From the NCBI GenBank assembly GCA_014925825.1, contig JACGCK010000075.1, positions 124,001-188,000 on the forward strand: DNA of 64,000 bases. Direction: 5' to 3'. The position numbers were made by a program, and so were the translations under genes. The stretch comes from Pholiota molesta (lineage: Eukaryota; Basidiomycota; Agaricomycetes; Agaricales; Strophariaceae). The notes under the pieces are model-generated. The model saw only the letters and a program-made list of their open reading frames with translations. It made no database searches and had not been told where the DNA came from. Of this stretch, positions 1 through 10,308 are shown piece by piece. Position 1 is the first letter of the stretch. Every line of letters begins with the position of its first letter.

Positions 1-528
1 CGCGTGTACTGAGACTTTATACGTTCCATATGTAGATGAGGCAGAGGTGGATGATGCACAGGAGCAGGAGGAAGACGAAGGCTATAAGCAGAAAGAGGTT
101 CCCATTCCATCATCAGCCCTTGAGCAGCAACTGAAGTGGGCCATGACTGCTGTGCCATGGATGAATGATACTTGGGGCAAATTTTCGAAGGATTTGGAAA
201 CTGAATCTTCCGAGGGGAGTCATGACATGGACATGCGATGTCAGGGTACCAAAAAATTCAACCCTGTGTGGCGCCCTGCACCAGACCCTTCATATCAACC
301 ATGGAGTGAGGCCTTTGTTTTCTCTATATTGAATGACCGAGAATTAACAAAATCTATAAGGCTTCCAGGAGATCTACGATAATGGTTTGACGCCTGGTGA
401 TGATTGTTATTTCCTTGGTGAAGAGTTATTTTGGCCTGTCGTCACCAACAAGACCAGAACCAGGGCTCCCAAAAGAAGGTTAGATGATTCTTCTGCCAAT
501 CCTCCAAAGGTCAAGCGCCACCATCACT
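1..528 (+). pseudogene. 3' end of an unknown gene, possibly frameshifted
   Basis: An open frame enters from the left edge and runs to 382 (acidic N-terminal part, then residues reading VPWMNDTWGKF and KFNPVWRPAPDP). Just before its stop, a second frame carries on with a plausible protein tail (around 365-528: EIYDNGLTPGDDCYFLGEELF, then a basic run RAPKRRL ending KVKRHHH). The two frames together look like one C-terminus with a single-base shift near 350-365, or with a small unrecognised splice. The basic end resembles a nuclear localisation signal. I do not recognise the family. The left part of the gene is outside the window. Confidence 0.4.
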
Positions 529-2240
529 AATATAGACTACAATGCCTACCATATTCTTCATTTTTGCTTTACATTTGGCACATTTTGCACTTAATACCAA
601 GCACATAACTTCATATGGTTCAAATCAAAATACAATGATTTGACAAGTAGGAACAGAAGGATGCATGTGACTTGACATCACCACCTTCAAGAGAATTTGT
701 TCCAGCTTCACCACCGATTTGGCCAGCAGTTCTCCCATCTCCGCCTCCTACCAAGGAGGTTACTCCCGCCTCACCCCCGCGCCCACCTTCTAATTTAACA
801 GGACTGGTCCCACCTGCAACTACTCCCGCTACACAATTTTTAGGTGACCTAACTGAATCTGTTTATTAACTGTCGCAGGTAATTACTCTAATGAACTAAT
901 GAGGGGCAGGCCCCATGGCGCGGATTCGCACCTGACAGCGCATATATTCTGTGAACAGGGACATTACATTGGGGGCATCCACTTGTTTCCCGACGGTCGA
1001 CCTCCAACGTTTCGATGGAGAAGATTCGACTCGGTGTGGTCCTGGAGAACGATTTGGAGCATGAGACGAAGAATGATTCCAATCTGGTAAGTTGCTCTGA
1101 ACTTCACATTAGGATACACAGGTATCTTACTATCTATCAGGCAGTTTTGATTCTTGAAGTTTGGTTTCTTGGTGAGTGGGCTTGCTTCCGTACACCGTGC
1201 GCAAAAAAGCTAACACCTCATTCAGTCCCGAAATCCAATTCAAAATGTTTATCAGGTGTATCTTGTAGCTTTTCGTCATCAGTGGCAAAATTTTGCGCCA
1301 ATTATTGTATCTTGGAAATTGTGTCTATAATACAATGCAAATATATTGAACCAAGCGTTATATACTTTAGTGCTTAATGCTACATGTACTGCCCAATATC
1401 TACATAGGTTCTCGTTCCACTCTTTTTTGGTGTGGGTGCATGGGTGCAGGTGGGTTGATGGTGGATTTTGTGCACAATTTATACGAGTCCGTCCGAATAT
1501 CTTCAAGACTTGATTCATTACACATATGTACACATTTTATTTAAGCCTGTTGGAAGAGCCCGATACGAATTTCACAAACATTTGAATTACTCTACATCGC
1601 TCCATCATTGGTTGCTTGGTGGTGTTGCGGGCTTGAATCGGAATCCAGAAGCTTAAGGTTTGAAACTAAGGGAAAATTTTCAGCATATATGAATATTCCA
1701 AGTTTGAATTGAAGCGATAAGGACTCTAGGTTATCATTTTTAACACCTTAGTTAAGTTAACATCTGTCTCGTAATGTACTATGTCATGTATCTACTTCAT
1801 CATCATATACTACTCCTTCTACGCTGTCGAGCTCACGTCTGGTCTGAGAAAATCCTCTCTACCCTCGCTGGCTGGGCACCCTGCAACCGCCTTGCTGACG
1901 AGGGTGACACATCCTCCCGAGACATCTACAGCCTCGTTCCTCCCTCGCTTCGCCTTCTCTACGCCTAGCCAGGCGGGTGGACGCTCTCCGCGTCCCTTCC
2001 TCTCTTTGCTTCACCTACTTCTTGGCACACGAAGTCCCTCGAACCCAAGGCATCACAGTGACGAGGTGTCAGTGTCAAGTGGTGTCAGTGTTGTCAGTGT
2101 GTCAGAAATATGCTACATTGTATGTCATTTCCGACTCTGAGTCATTTTTGGTTATCAACAGTCATGATAAAGTTTACATGACTTGGAAAATATATAAAGG
2201 GTCATAGTAATTTCTTTGAGTATATTTGATAATTTCCACA
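529..2240. other. Region without a confident gene
   Basis: Mostly AT-rich. A proline-rich frame at about 672-866 and a short frame at 1015-1090 followed by a GTAAGT donor at 1087 could be exons of a decayed gene, but nothing joins them convincingly. The rest (1100-2240) shows no coding or repeat structure that I can support. Confidence 0.4.
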
Positions 2241-2910
2241 ATGGCACCTACTTCAATGCCTGTAAAATCTCCTGACGCCGCCTGCGCTGCTCAGTCTCAA
2301 TCATCCCAATCATCATCATCCACCACTTCGCAGACTCGTCGCCGCCTGCTTCAGAGGGAAGGTGCTGTCATCTTCCTTACCGCCGCTGAACAGGCCTTAG
2401 AAGATGCCATGTTTAGGTTGAGCCCGCCACCTCAGGTGTTGGGAAAGAGAACCCGTGGGCAGGACAATGAACTTGAAGAGGATCATGGTGGCGACACTGA
2501 GCCCGACGAGGATATTCCTGCCACAGCACAGGCTCAATTAATGGAGCCTTCACCCGGCAATTTAACCGCTGTGACTTTGCGGTATGCATCATACAAGAAA
2601 CTTCGACCCGAGCAAGCCCGAGCAGCTTGACGAGATCGAGAATTTTTGCAAAGTGAGTATTTTATTGATGTTTTTAGTTCTTGTGTCTAAACATTGACCC
2701 AGGACGTGGCCGTCAATCAAAATTGTTCATCGGCCTCCTCGCAGTCGAAAACAAGATCGATGCCTTCAGAATCCTTTGGCAATATAGTGGTAGCGGCTCT
2801 GGAAGGTCTTCAATAGCTGGAAAGCGTGAACGTGACGGTGTAATCCTAAGTAGCGACTTTAACTTGAAGTTACCTCTTCTTCAGCCTCACGGTTTGGCCC
2901 CAGCATAAGT
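2241..2910 (+). pseudogene. Decayed copy of a high-copy basidiomycete gene of unknown function
   Basis: An ATG at 2241 opens a protein with a Ser/Gln-rich start, then a more ordered stretch (LTAAEQALEDAMFRL, VLGKRTRGQD) and an acidic linker. It then reads RYASYKKLRPEQ and stops in frame at 2630. A neighbouring frame continues the expected family pattern (PEQLDEIENFCK) to a GTGAGT donor at 2651; after a 50-bp intron a third frame gives KLFIGLLAVENKIDAF. At least two frame changes are therefore needed, so this copy looks broken. The family is recalled as common in Agaricomycete genomes and uncharacterised; that is memory, not a search. The coding 3' end runs into a segment duplicated at 12.8 kb. 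Confidence 0.5.
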
Positions 2911-2917
2911 CGATAAA

Positions 2918-3153
2918 AGAAGGCGAATGGTACAGTACTACTAGATGCGGGTTGAATGTGAATTAGCATTTGTTTAACATGAACGACCGCCCAGCCTATG
3001 GGCGACAACTCTGTTATTTGTCATATGTTCACGACTCGTCTCATCTTTCGCTTTACTCATAGCACAGGAGCGAGCAGTTTATTTGTTTTGATCACACATC
3101 GACATACTGTAAAGTAAGCACTTAACAGGGCCTGGCCAAAGCGTAGTTAGCAT
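2918..3153 (+). repeat. Direct repeat, left copy (partner 12836-13079)
   Basis: About 235 bp starting GCGAATGGTACAGTACT and ending near GGCCTGGCCAAAGCGTA matches 12836-13079 in the same orientation with scattered substitutions and a ~20-bp insertion in the right copy. The copies bracket the foldback/Ngaro complex and the first hAT-like element. Confidence 0.8.
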
Positions 3154-3241
3154 CGCGAATATTAGTGACCGCAACTCACGCGAAATTCTTCCCAAGTCCA
3201 ATAGATAACTCAGATTGTCCGCTATACAGATGCAAAACAAT

Positions 3242-4053
3242 CACTAGTACCTACCACTTTTAATGATATGGGCATGGTAATAGCCAGGAAGCCCGTTTTA
3301 TATTTACCATGCTACTAATGAAATGAGATATGCCTGACAACTTAATGAAATCTTCTTAGAGTGCGATATCAATCTTTGCCACTAGATCTCAATACTTACT
3401 GCCAGGTATTTCATTCCTGCCATTGCTGGGATATCATATCTGTTATGGGGTATTTTATTCCTGCCATAGCTGGGATATCATATTTGTCATAGGGTATTTC
3501 ATTTCTGCCATTTGTCTGCCATAGTAGAGATATCATATCTATCATAGGGTATTTCATTCCTGCCACAGCAGGGATATCATATCTATCATGGGGTATTTCA
3601 TTTCTGCCAATGGGGTATTTCATTCCTGCTATAGCTGGGATATCATATCTATCATGGGGTATTTCATTCCTGCCACAGCAGGGATATCGTATCTATCATG
3701 GGGTATTTCATTTCTGCCAATGGGGTATTTCATTCCTGCTATAGCTGGGATATCATATCTGTCATGGGGTATTTCATTCCTGCCATAGCTAGGATATCAT
3801 ATCTGTCATGGGGTATTTCATTCTCTGCCATATATGCTTAAAGGGCTTCTATATTTAGAACTCACATCAGATTGGGTAATTAGATCAATCTGCTGATTGA
3901 TCAGACACATGATAGATAAGATTTCCCGAAATAGCAATGTCTTATTAGGCATATGACCCTATTTGGGTGTGGGAACATCCCAAAATAGAATATATCCACT
4001 ATCATTGGTACTGCATATTGCTGCCTGGGCGCTTCCCTTGGGCGAGTATAGAA
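3242..4053 (+). repeat. Left inverted arm of the foldback-like element
   Basis: Pairs with 4953-5002 plus 10309-11070. The outer 15 bp match imperfectly; from CCTACCACTTTTAATG at 3250 inward the match is almost perfect. The inner end reads CTTGGGCGAGTATAGAA. Confidence 0.85.
3404..3835 (+). repeat. Tandem array inside the left arm
   Basis: About ten degenerate units of roughly 40-45 bp sharing GGGATATCATATCT and GGGGTATTTCATT. The array is mirrored at 10481-10908. Frames read through it (for example 3588-3788) are by-products of the repeat. Confidence 0.85.
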
Positions 4054-4952
4054 GATTTATATCCCCACCTCCCTGCAAAAATATATTCCAAGGTCTACTT
4101 ACTTTTCTCTTCCTTCTCCAAGTGGAATCATGTTCAAATATGCAATATTTCAAGAGAGAGATATTGCTCACCTGGGCCAAAAAGCGAAATCAATAAACAC
4201 ATGCACACAAAGAGATAAATTGATGAATCTAACATAATGGAAATTATTCTATCCTTGAATAAATACTATTTGCAAAAGAATTGAAGTGATTTGGTTGAGA
4301 ATTGGTGGAGAAATGGGTGCCTACTTTTGAGGGGGTCCAGAGGGATCTGCCACTGATGGCTAGCCAAATATGGTAATTCCGATCAATCCAGCCTATTGTC
4401 CATGCCAGCACCCATTCTATTGCGCTCTCCTATACCCCATTTCTTGCCACAGTACCTATATCATTAAATTGAGAAAAATCAGGAGAGTAGAACTGTACAA
4501 AATTGCACAAATTGATCCGTTGCCTGCTATGGTATATATAGAACAATTAAAATGCGAATACAGGTGCACCATTTCATTGAATCATTCCAAATAACATGCA
4601 GTAGAAAGGTACATATAGGTAGTATTTTACGGTATGTTTTCGTGGAAAGAGCGTGAGAAATGCGGGTGCTAGAAGCGCGCGTTTCTAAATAAGCGCACGC
4701 AATTTCCCGCGCTAATACCTGACGCAAATACGTGATCAAGGGCGCGTTGTAAAGCTCTTTATAACACCTACATAATGTAATTTAGAGCGTACGAATAGAC
4801 CCACCGGTTATAGAGGAAAATGCAAATTACAGTGTTTGCTCATTAAGCGCACCCAGTATTTCGCTTATATCTCGTGAACGCGTGCAGATAAAATCACGAA
4901 ACCTTTTGCGCTGGATTCGTATTAAAAATACGCATCTACTGATATAACATAG
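4054..4952. other. Centre of the foldback-like element
   Basis: AT-rich with several CG-containing patches near 4660-4910. No frame longer than about 75 codons and no splice-joined gene recognised; no transposase motif seen. Confidence 0.5.
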
Positions 4953-5002
4953 TTCTATACTCGCCCAAGGGAAGCGCCCAGGCAGCAATATGCAGTACCA
5001 AT
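4953..5002 (-). repeat. Right inverted arm, inner piece
   Basis: Exact reverse complement of the innermost part of the left arm (about 4003-4053). The arm breaks here at the trinucleotide GAT where the Ngaro element begins and resumes at 10309. Confidence 0.85.
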
Positions 5003-5345
5003 GATGAACAGATCAAACTCGTTTGATCCGGGTCTATGTTAGCGAGGCCCATTTCTTTTGTTTTGATTAGATTAGATTTGGTGGCCTTGGTCAAGCAATT
5101 CATGCGCTCTCCGCGCTTGAATTCTCTGAGCAGCCCATTGTCCATTCGGTGCTCCCTTGGCCCAAGGCCACCCACCTCGTAGATATATAAACCATGCCCA
5201 CTCGTAGAATATTCCCTCGTCCTCTTACCCACATCGATGATCGCTCGTTAGGTACGCGTATTTCCGTTAGATATTATTACGTCGTCCTCTTACCCACATC
5301 GACGATCGCTCGTTAGGCTAAGCCTCGAGCATTTTTTCTTTTTGC
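5003..5345 (+). repeat. Ngaro A1 repeat
   Basis: 343 bp matching A2 at 9641-9983; one visible difference (CATCGATGATCG against CATCGACGATCG). Contains two copies of a ~36-bp sub-repeat ending in GATCGCTCGTTAGG. Confidence 0.9.
5184..5190 (+). promoter_or_regulatory. TATA-like box in A1
   Basis: TATATAA lies in A1, upstream of the gag frame. The same box is present in A2. Transcription starting just downstream would produce a genome-length RNA; this is inference. Confidence 0.4.
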
Positions 5346-5511
5346 ACACTTCTTTCAGAAGTTTGTCAGCATTCCACCCGCGCCCCGAAGAGACGCTTGC
5401 GGGCGTTTTTTGTCCAGGCAACCTTCCAGCCCACCGGTAACTCTTGAGGACCCGCTATCCACTCCCCCTTCACCTCCGCAACCCGATCTCCTGCTTGCTA
5501 CAGTTCCAGAA

Positions 5512-6507
5512 ATGGCCGATCTCGATCACGCGTCCTCTAGCTCGGCTCCTGCGGATGCGCCTGCCGCCTCTGATTCCACAGGCAACCCGGCGTCGCTTTT
5601 CTCTAGTTTGGCTTCGCTTGGGAAGCCCATGGGCTTTAATCTCACAGATGACCAGCTCCGTATGGTTCTGGCGACCGGTTATTTCAACCCGCCAGTGGGC
5701 GCTCCTGCCCCCGGCGGCGTGCCTGCTCCCGCGTTGAGCGTGGATGCCACTGCAGCCAACATTCCTATGTTTGTGGCCTCGGGCCCTGCTAGTACCCCAT
5801 CGCGTGAGTCTATTCTTAATCTGTTTCCTACCGTCCCCCGTGCCACCATCTTGGAAATCGTACGCTTCGAGTTCAACCCTTACAATCTCCACAAACTCGA
5901 TCCTTCTGCGCAGGCGAAGGCCGCGGATATACGTCTCAACACGCTCGACTTGGAGGACGGCCACTTTACAGTTCGCCCAAAGACTGGTTCCGCAAAAGAC
6001 TACCCGACGTTCGCGTCGCTTCTCGACCCGCTCCTAGTATACTTCGACATTCTGGGCGTCTACGCGGCCTCTTCTGGGAATAACGCCAACACCCTCGCTA
6101 TCCTCAGGGGTAGCCATGCTTATTGCGCGCACCTTTCAGCGCTCAGTCGAACGTACACCTTTTCTTCGGTACTCACATACCATGTCACTTACTTCTTGTC
6201 TCGCGTGCGTGAGATGTCCACGGGCGATTTCTCTGGCTGGACGCAGATCGATGGCCAGCTCTTACACCGACACTTCTCGGTCGGGGACCTGCGAAGCTCT
6301 TCGTCTTCCGCTAATTCCAAATCCAAACCGGCCGGCACATCCACAGGTTCCACCTCATCCTCGAAAACCCCCGTTTCCTTGCAGACTTGTTTCCAATTCA
6401 ACAAGGGCAACTGCTCGGGCGACAAATGCCCCGCCGGCCGCATCCACAAGTGCCAAAAATGCGATTCCACCGACCACGGCTCGCACGCTTGCAAGAAATC
6501 CACCTAG
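5512..6507 (+). CDS. gag: Ngaro ORF1, Gag-like protein with zinc-finger tail
   Basis: The first ATG in the open frame is at 5512; the frame is open from about 5410, so an upstream non-ATG start cannot be excluded. The protein is ~331 aa. It has an Ala/Ser/Pro-rich N-terminus, a central folded-looking part (ILEIVRFEFNPYNLHKLD, GHFTVRPKTGSAKDYPTF) and a Ser-rich linker. The C-terminal cysteine/histidine cluster reads CFQFNKGNCSGDKC, then HKCQKC and DHGSHAC, suiting RNA binding. It would package element RNA in cytoplasmic particles, as inferred for Gag of related elements. The frame ends in one TAG (6505-6507) directly before the RT frame in the same phase, with no further stop for more than 2 kb. 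Confidence 0.8.
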   Translation: MADLDHASSSSAPADAPAASDSTGNPASLFSSLASLGKPMGFNLTDDQLRMVLATGYFNPPVGAPAPGGVPAPALSVDATAANIPMFVASGPASTPSRESILNLFPTVPRATILEIVRFEFNPYNLHKLDPSAQAKAADIRLNTLDLEDGHFTVRPKTGSAKDYPTFASLLDPLLVYFDILGVYAASSGNNANTLAILRGSHAYCAHLSALSRTYTFSSVLTYHVTYFLSRVREMSTGDFSGWTQIDGQLLHRHFSVGDLRSSSSSANSKSKPAGTSTGSTSSSKTPVSLQTCFQFNKGNCSGDKCPAGRIHKCQKCDSTDHGSHACKKST

Positions 6508-8766
6508 GGACTCGGTAGAGCGAGCCCCCCCCTTTCCATTTCTTCCTCTTCTAATTTCCCAGCTCGCTCGAGCCTTCCTTTACCTATTTTTTCCCCTACT
6601 AATACTACTTTGAGTTCTTTCCCTCTCCAATCCCCTTCCTCGCTTGCATTTACTCCTACACCTCTCCCTCATTCCGACCACTTCCCTCCGTCATCCATTC
6701 TCCCACCCCTCCGCCCCAATTCTGATCCCCGCTGTAATAATACACTTTCTTTTTTACCTTACAATCCTTTGAGTACTTACCAAAATTTTTCCCCTCCATC
6801 TTCGACACCCCGAGTCTCTACCCCCCTGGTGGCCGAAGCCTGGAACTACTACTTGGCGGATTACCCCGACCGTAGTTTTGTTTCTTTGCTCCTGAATATA
6901 ATCTCGTTTGGTGCAAATATTGGCTATTCAGGTCCGGGCACTGTTCGCCCTAGTCGGAATCTCCTGTCAGCACTCGAGAACATTGATTTCATGGATGCGG
7001 CGGTGACTAGCCTGTGTGAAAAGTCTCAAGTCCACGGCCCCTTTGCTTCCCCGCCTCTTGCATCCTTCCGCTGCTCCCCTTTGGGTTCGGTGACGCGGAA
7101 GCGTAACCCTGATAAGCGCCGGCTTATCAATCATCTCTCCTGGCCACGCGGGCTATCTGTTAACGACGGAATTCCTGATTCTGAGGCTTCCATATCTTAT
7201 GATATGTTTGAATGCGCAGTGGAAGACCTAATTCGTTCGGGTCCGGGCTCCTTGATGGCGAAGCTCGATTTGAAAGAAGCTTTTCGTCACATCCCAATCC
7301 GTCCAGAAGACTGGCATCATATGGGATTTTCATGGCGCCGCAAGTTTTATTATTGCATCGTCTTGACCTTTGGTTTAAGGTCAGCGCCGTATATTTTCAA
7401 CCTCTTCTCTGAGGCTCTGCATTGGATTATCCAACGCCATATCCCTGCTCGTCTTTGGCACTACCTTGACGATTTTTTTCTCCTTTTCGCGCCACATTCG
7501 AACTCCCGCGTTGCTCATCATGCCGTTGAATGGGTTATGGGCTTGGGCCGCAATCTGGGTCTTTGTTTTCAGGATTCCAAGACGGAATGGCCGACTACGA
7601 CCATTGAATTCCTCGGCCTGGAGCTCGATTCCATCTCCATGGAAGCTCGTCTTCCTGCAGAAAAGCTTACCTATCTCAAGGAGCTTCTCTCCCTTTGGTC
7701 CACTAAGCGCTCCGCTTCTCTTCGTGAAGTTCAGGAGCTGTCTGGTTTCTTGCAATTTGCATCCCAAGTCATCCCGCGTTCTCGCCCTTTCATCCGCCGA
7801 ATCATCGACTTCTCCATGAAGTTCACGAGCCCTTTCCAGCGCTTGCATGTTCCATCGTCTGCACGCGCCGACCTCCGTTGGTGGACTATTTTTAGTTCGC
7901 CCTGGAACGGCATCAGGGTTCTGACGGATCAGCGTGACGTAATTGACGTCTACACTGATGCGAGCGGATCAAAAGGTCTTGGCGGTTATTCCGACAGATC
8001 TTGGTTCTCAGCGCGCGTCCCGCGGCGACTCCGTGCACGCGACATCCAGTTCAAGGAAATCGCCGCTATACTGCATGCTATCCTTTGCTGGGGAGATGCC
8101 TGGCACGGACGACATGTCAATTTCCACTGTGATAACCAGGCGGTGGTCGCCTGGCTTTCTTCTGGCACTTGCCGCTCAATTCCCTCTATGCGCTTCGTAC
8201 GATTAATCCCCATGATGGCTGCCGCACTTAATTTCACCTTCTCTATTCATTGGATTCCCACTTCTGAGAATGTTTTTGCTGATGCTGCTTCTCGTTTCCA
8301 GTACTCGAAGCTCTTCCAGTTGGATCCGACGCTCGGAAGAACCTCCTCATCAACGAAGTCCCGGATTATTGGTATCAAACGCACTCTCACTTCTCTCGTC
8401 GAACCGCCTTCTACCTCTGGCACGGCCTCGCTTCCAGCACACGTAAAACTTACGGATCAGGTCAGCGCTCCTTCCTCGATTTTATCGCACTTAATCCCGC
8501 CCTTCAATCCGAACCCGGCCTCTTCCTCCCTGCCACTACTACTGCCCTCGCCGAATGGATCTCCTACCTCGCCGACCGTGGTCTCAAGCACACCACGATT
8601 AAAGGCTACCTCTCGAGCGTTCGTTCCCTCCACGTTGACGCAGGCCTCTCATCCGCCTCCTGCAACTCGCCCACTTTGCAGCGCATCTACCGTGGGATCA
8701 AGGCTATCTATGGCACGCCGCGCAACCCCAAGCTCCCTATCACCCTCGCGCTTCTCCAGAGCTTAG
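6508..8766 (+). CDS. pol: Ngaro reverse transcriptase-RNase H
   Basis: This frame is in the same phase as gag and is open from the TAG at 6505 to 8766; the first 30 or so codons contain no ATG. It is therefore probably made by reading through the TAG. RT landmarks are MAKLDLKEAFRHIPI, FGLRSAPYIFNLF and the catalytic HYLDDFFLLF. RNase H follows: VYTDASGSKGLGG (first Asp), FKEIAAILHAI (Glu), HCDNQAVVAWL (Asp), NVFADAASR (last Asp). All four expected acidic residues are present. After about 8325 the reading in this phase becomes low-complexity, while the phase one base back carries the recombinase, so the true C-terminus probably lies near 8330. No frameshift or premature stop interrupts the domains. 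Confidence 0.88.
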   Translation, partial: GLGRASPPLSISSSSNFPARSSLPLPIFSPTNTTLSSFPLQSPSSLAFTPTPLPHSDHFPPSSILPPLRPNSDPRCNNTLSFLPYNPLSTYQNFSPPSSTPRVSTPLVAEAWNYYLADYPDRSFVSLLLNIISFGANIGYSGPGTVRPSRNLLSALENIDFMDAAVTSLCEKSQVHGPFASPPLASFRCSPLGSVTRKRNPDKRRLINHLSWPRGLSVNDGIPDSEASISYDMFECAVEDLIRSGPGSLMAKLDLKEAFRHIPIRPEDWHHMGFSWRRKFYYCIVLTFGLRSAPYIFNLFSEALHWIIQRHIPARLWHYLDDFFLLFAPHSNSRVAHHAVEWVMGLGRNLGLCFQDSKTEWPTTTIEFLGLELDSISMEARLPAEKLTYLKELLSLWSTKRSASLREVQELSGFLQFASQVIPRSRPFIRRIIDFSMKFTSPFQRLHVPSSARADLRWWTIFSSPWNGIRVLTDQRDVIDVYTDASGSKGLGGYSDRSWFSARVPRRLRARDIQFKEIAAILHAILCWGDAWHGRHVNFHCDNQAVVAWLSSGTCRSIPSMRFVRLIPMMAAALNFTFSIHWIPTSENVFADAASRFQYSKLFQLDPTLGRTSSSTKSRIIGIKRTLTSLVEPPSTSGTASLPAHVKLTDQVSAPSSILSHLIPPFNPNPASSSLPLLLPSPNGSPTSPTVVSSTPRLKATSRAFVPSTLTQASHPPPATRPLCSASTVGSRLSMARRATPSSLSPSRFSRA

Positions 8767-9431
8767 CGTGCAATTCCGGTGACCTATCCCTCTTAGAGAA
8801 TGCAGCGTTTGACGCCGCCATCAAGCTTGCCTGGGCGGGTTTCTTGCGCTGTGGAGAATTCACGGCCCCAAACGGTGCGAAATTCAATCCCGCTGTTCAC
8901 CTTTCACGATCCTCCCTTCAATTCCTTCCGTCTTTCGATCACCCTACACATATGAGTTTGTCTCTCCCTAGCTCCAAAACCGACCCTTTCCGCAGTGGGG
9001 TGTCCATTTTGATCGCTCGCGCGCCCGCGGAGGCCGCTCTTACGTGCCCCGTCCTCGCGATGCAGCGCTACCTTCGCCAGTGGCCAGACACTAATCCCTT
9101 AGCGCCCCTTTTCCGTGATGCGACTGGCAAGGCGCTCACTCGCGCGCCGTTCATTTCCCTTCTCAAAGCGCGTCTCGCACATCTCAACCTCGATCAATCG
9201 TTGTATTCCGGTCACAGTTTTCGACGTGGCGCGGCAACCTCCGCGGCTACCGTTGGGTACAACGACTACGAAATCCAGCTCCTAGGGCGTTGGCGAAGCG
9301 ATGCCTACAAGCTCTACATCGACACGCCCCCGGATAGGACCTTGCAACTCTCCTCTCGTCTTCACGTGGCCCTCGCCCCGTTCCCAGCTCCCGATCCGCT
9401 GGCTCTTCCCTGGGATCTTCCCGTGGCTTGA
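8325..9431 (+). CDS. Ngaro tyrosine recombinase (phage-integrase fold)
   Basis: The start is placed where family-like sequence begins (LINEVPDYWYQTHSHFSRR, then WHGLASSTRKTYGSGQRSF), overlapping the RT-RNase H frame by ~440 bp in the -1 phase. No ATG precedes it, so it is likely expressed by -1 frameshifting or splicing. The core-binding part includes EWISYLADRGLKHTTIKGYL. Catalytic residues are visible: Arg in WAGFLRCGEF, the His-x-x-Arg pair in GHSFRRGAAT, and a Tyr in SDAYKLYI. This enzyme would integrate a circular DNA copy by site-specific recombination in the nucleus. It ends at 9431, just inside B1. The catalytic set looks complete, in keeping with a recently active copy. Confidence 0.85.
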   Translation, partial: SDARKNLLINEVPDYWYQTHSHFSRRTAFYLWHGLASSTRKTYGSGQRSFLDFIALNPALQSEPGLFLPATTTALAEWISYLADRGLKHTTIKGYLSSVRSLHVDAGLSSASCNSPTLQRIYRGIKAIYGTPRNPKLPITLALLQSLACNSGDLSLLENAAFDAAIKLAWAGFLRCGEFTAPNGAKFNPAVHLSRSSLQFLPSFDHPTHMSLSLPSSKTDPFRSGVSILIARAPAEAALTCPVLAMQRYLRQWPDTNPLAPLFRDATGKALTRAPFISLLKARLAHLNLDQSLYSGHSFRRGAATSAATVGYNDYEIQLLGRWRSDAYKLYIDTPPDRTLQLSSRLHVALAPFPAPDPLALPWDLPVA

Positions 9432-9640
9432 GCTCGGTCTGCCAGCCGTCTTCCTTCGGGTGGCCGGCGGCGCCGAGCGAGAGAGACTTTGGCGACCAAG
9501 AAATCAATTTCCTTGACCGCAAACCCCCGCCGGACTGTCTACAGAACGCGCTTGTGCAACGCTTGTGAGATTTTCCCTGACTTGTTTTTTCTTCTCTCTG
9601 TTTCTCTCTTTCCCTTTTCCTTCACTCCGAGCAACGCATA
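9425..9640 (+). repeat. Ngaro B1 repeat
   Basis: 216 bp starting GGCTTGAGCTCGG and ending GCAACGCATA, repeated as B2 at 10093-10308. No difference was noticed by eye. Confidence 0.9.
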
Positions 9641-9983
9641 GATGAACAGATCAAACTCGTTTGATCCGGGTCTATGTTAGCGAGGCCCATTTCTTTTGTT
9701 TTGATTAGATTAGATTTGGTGGCCTTGGTCAAGCAATTCATGCGCTCTCCGCGCTTGAATTCTCTGAGCAGCCCATTGTCCATTCGGTGCTCCCTTGGCC
9801 CAAGGCCACCCACCTCGTAGATATATAAACCATGCCCACTCGTAGAATATTCCCTCGTCCTCTTACCCACATCGACGATCGCTCGTTAGGTACGCGTATT
9901 TCCGTTAGATATTATTACGTCGTCCTCTTACCCACATCGACGATCGCTCGTTAGGCTAAGCCTCGAGCATTTTTTCTTTTTGC
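9641..9983 (+). repeat. Ngaro A2 repeat
   Basis: 343 bp matching A1. It abuts B1 directly, with GAT at the junction. Confidence 0.9.
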
Positions 9984-10092
9984 CCCACCCTTACCACTGT
10001 CCCTTTTTCTTTTTTCTTTTCTTTCTTTCTCATTTTGCATTGTCTTTTTTGTCTATGTACATGTCATCGTAGCATACTACTCGCCAGTGTCC

Positions 10093-10308
10093 GGCTTGAG
10101 CTCGGTCTGCCAGCCGTCTTCCTTCGGGTGGCCGGCGGCGCCGAGCGAGAGAGACTTTGGCGACCAAGAAATCAATTTCCTTGACCGCAAACCCCCGCCG
10201 GACTGTCTACAGAACGCGCTTGTGCAACGCTTGTGAGATTTTCCCTGACTTGTTTTTTCTTCTCTCTGTTTCTCTCTTTCCCTTTTCCTTCACTCCGAGC
10301 AACGCATA
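10093..10308 (+). repeat. Ngaro B2 repeat
   Basis: Second copy of B1. It ends at CGCATA, immediately followed by GAT and the resumed foldback arm. Confidence 0.9.

Larger units (their letters stand above)
5003..10308 (+). mobile_element. Ngaro-type (DIRS order) tyrosine-recombinase retrotransposon, complete
   Basis: The order is A1 (5003-5345), gag, RT-RNase H, tyrosine recombinase, B1 (9425-9640), A2 (9641-9983), a 109-bp spacer, then B2 (10093-10308). These split direct repeats are the hallmark of Ngaro/PAT-type elements, which integrate as a circle by a tyrosine recombinase instead of an integrase. The trinucleotide GAT occurs at the left junction (5003-5005), the B1/A2 junction (9641-9643) and the right junction (10309-10311), as expected for recombination at a short shared core. 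A1 and A2 differ at one base that I can see, so insertion looks recent. Fungal Ngaro elements are known; no methyltransferase domain was seen, which argues against DIRS1-like. Confidence 0.9.

Noticed and set aside
3404..3835. Possible CRISPR-like array or repeat protein (frames at 3411-3623 and 3588-3788)
   Set aside because: Units are contiguous degenerate tandem repeats without spacers, mirrored in the inverted arm at 10.5-10.9 kb, in a eukaryotic genome. The frames exist only because of the repeat.
5470..5964. Antisense frame of 164 codons over the Ngaro gag
   Set aside because: It mirrors the high-GC third positions of gag; the sense strand has the zinc-finger tail and a consistent element layout.
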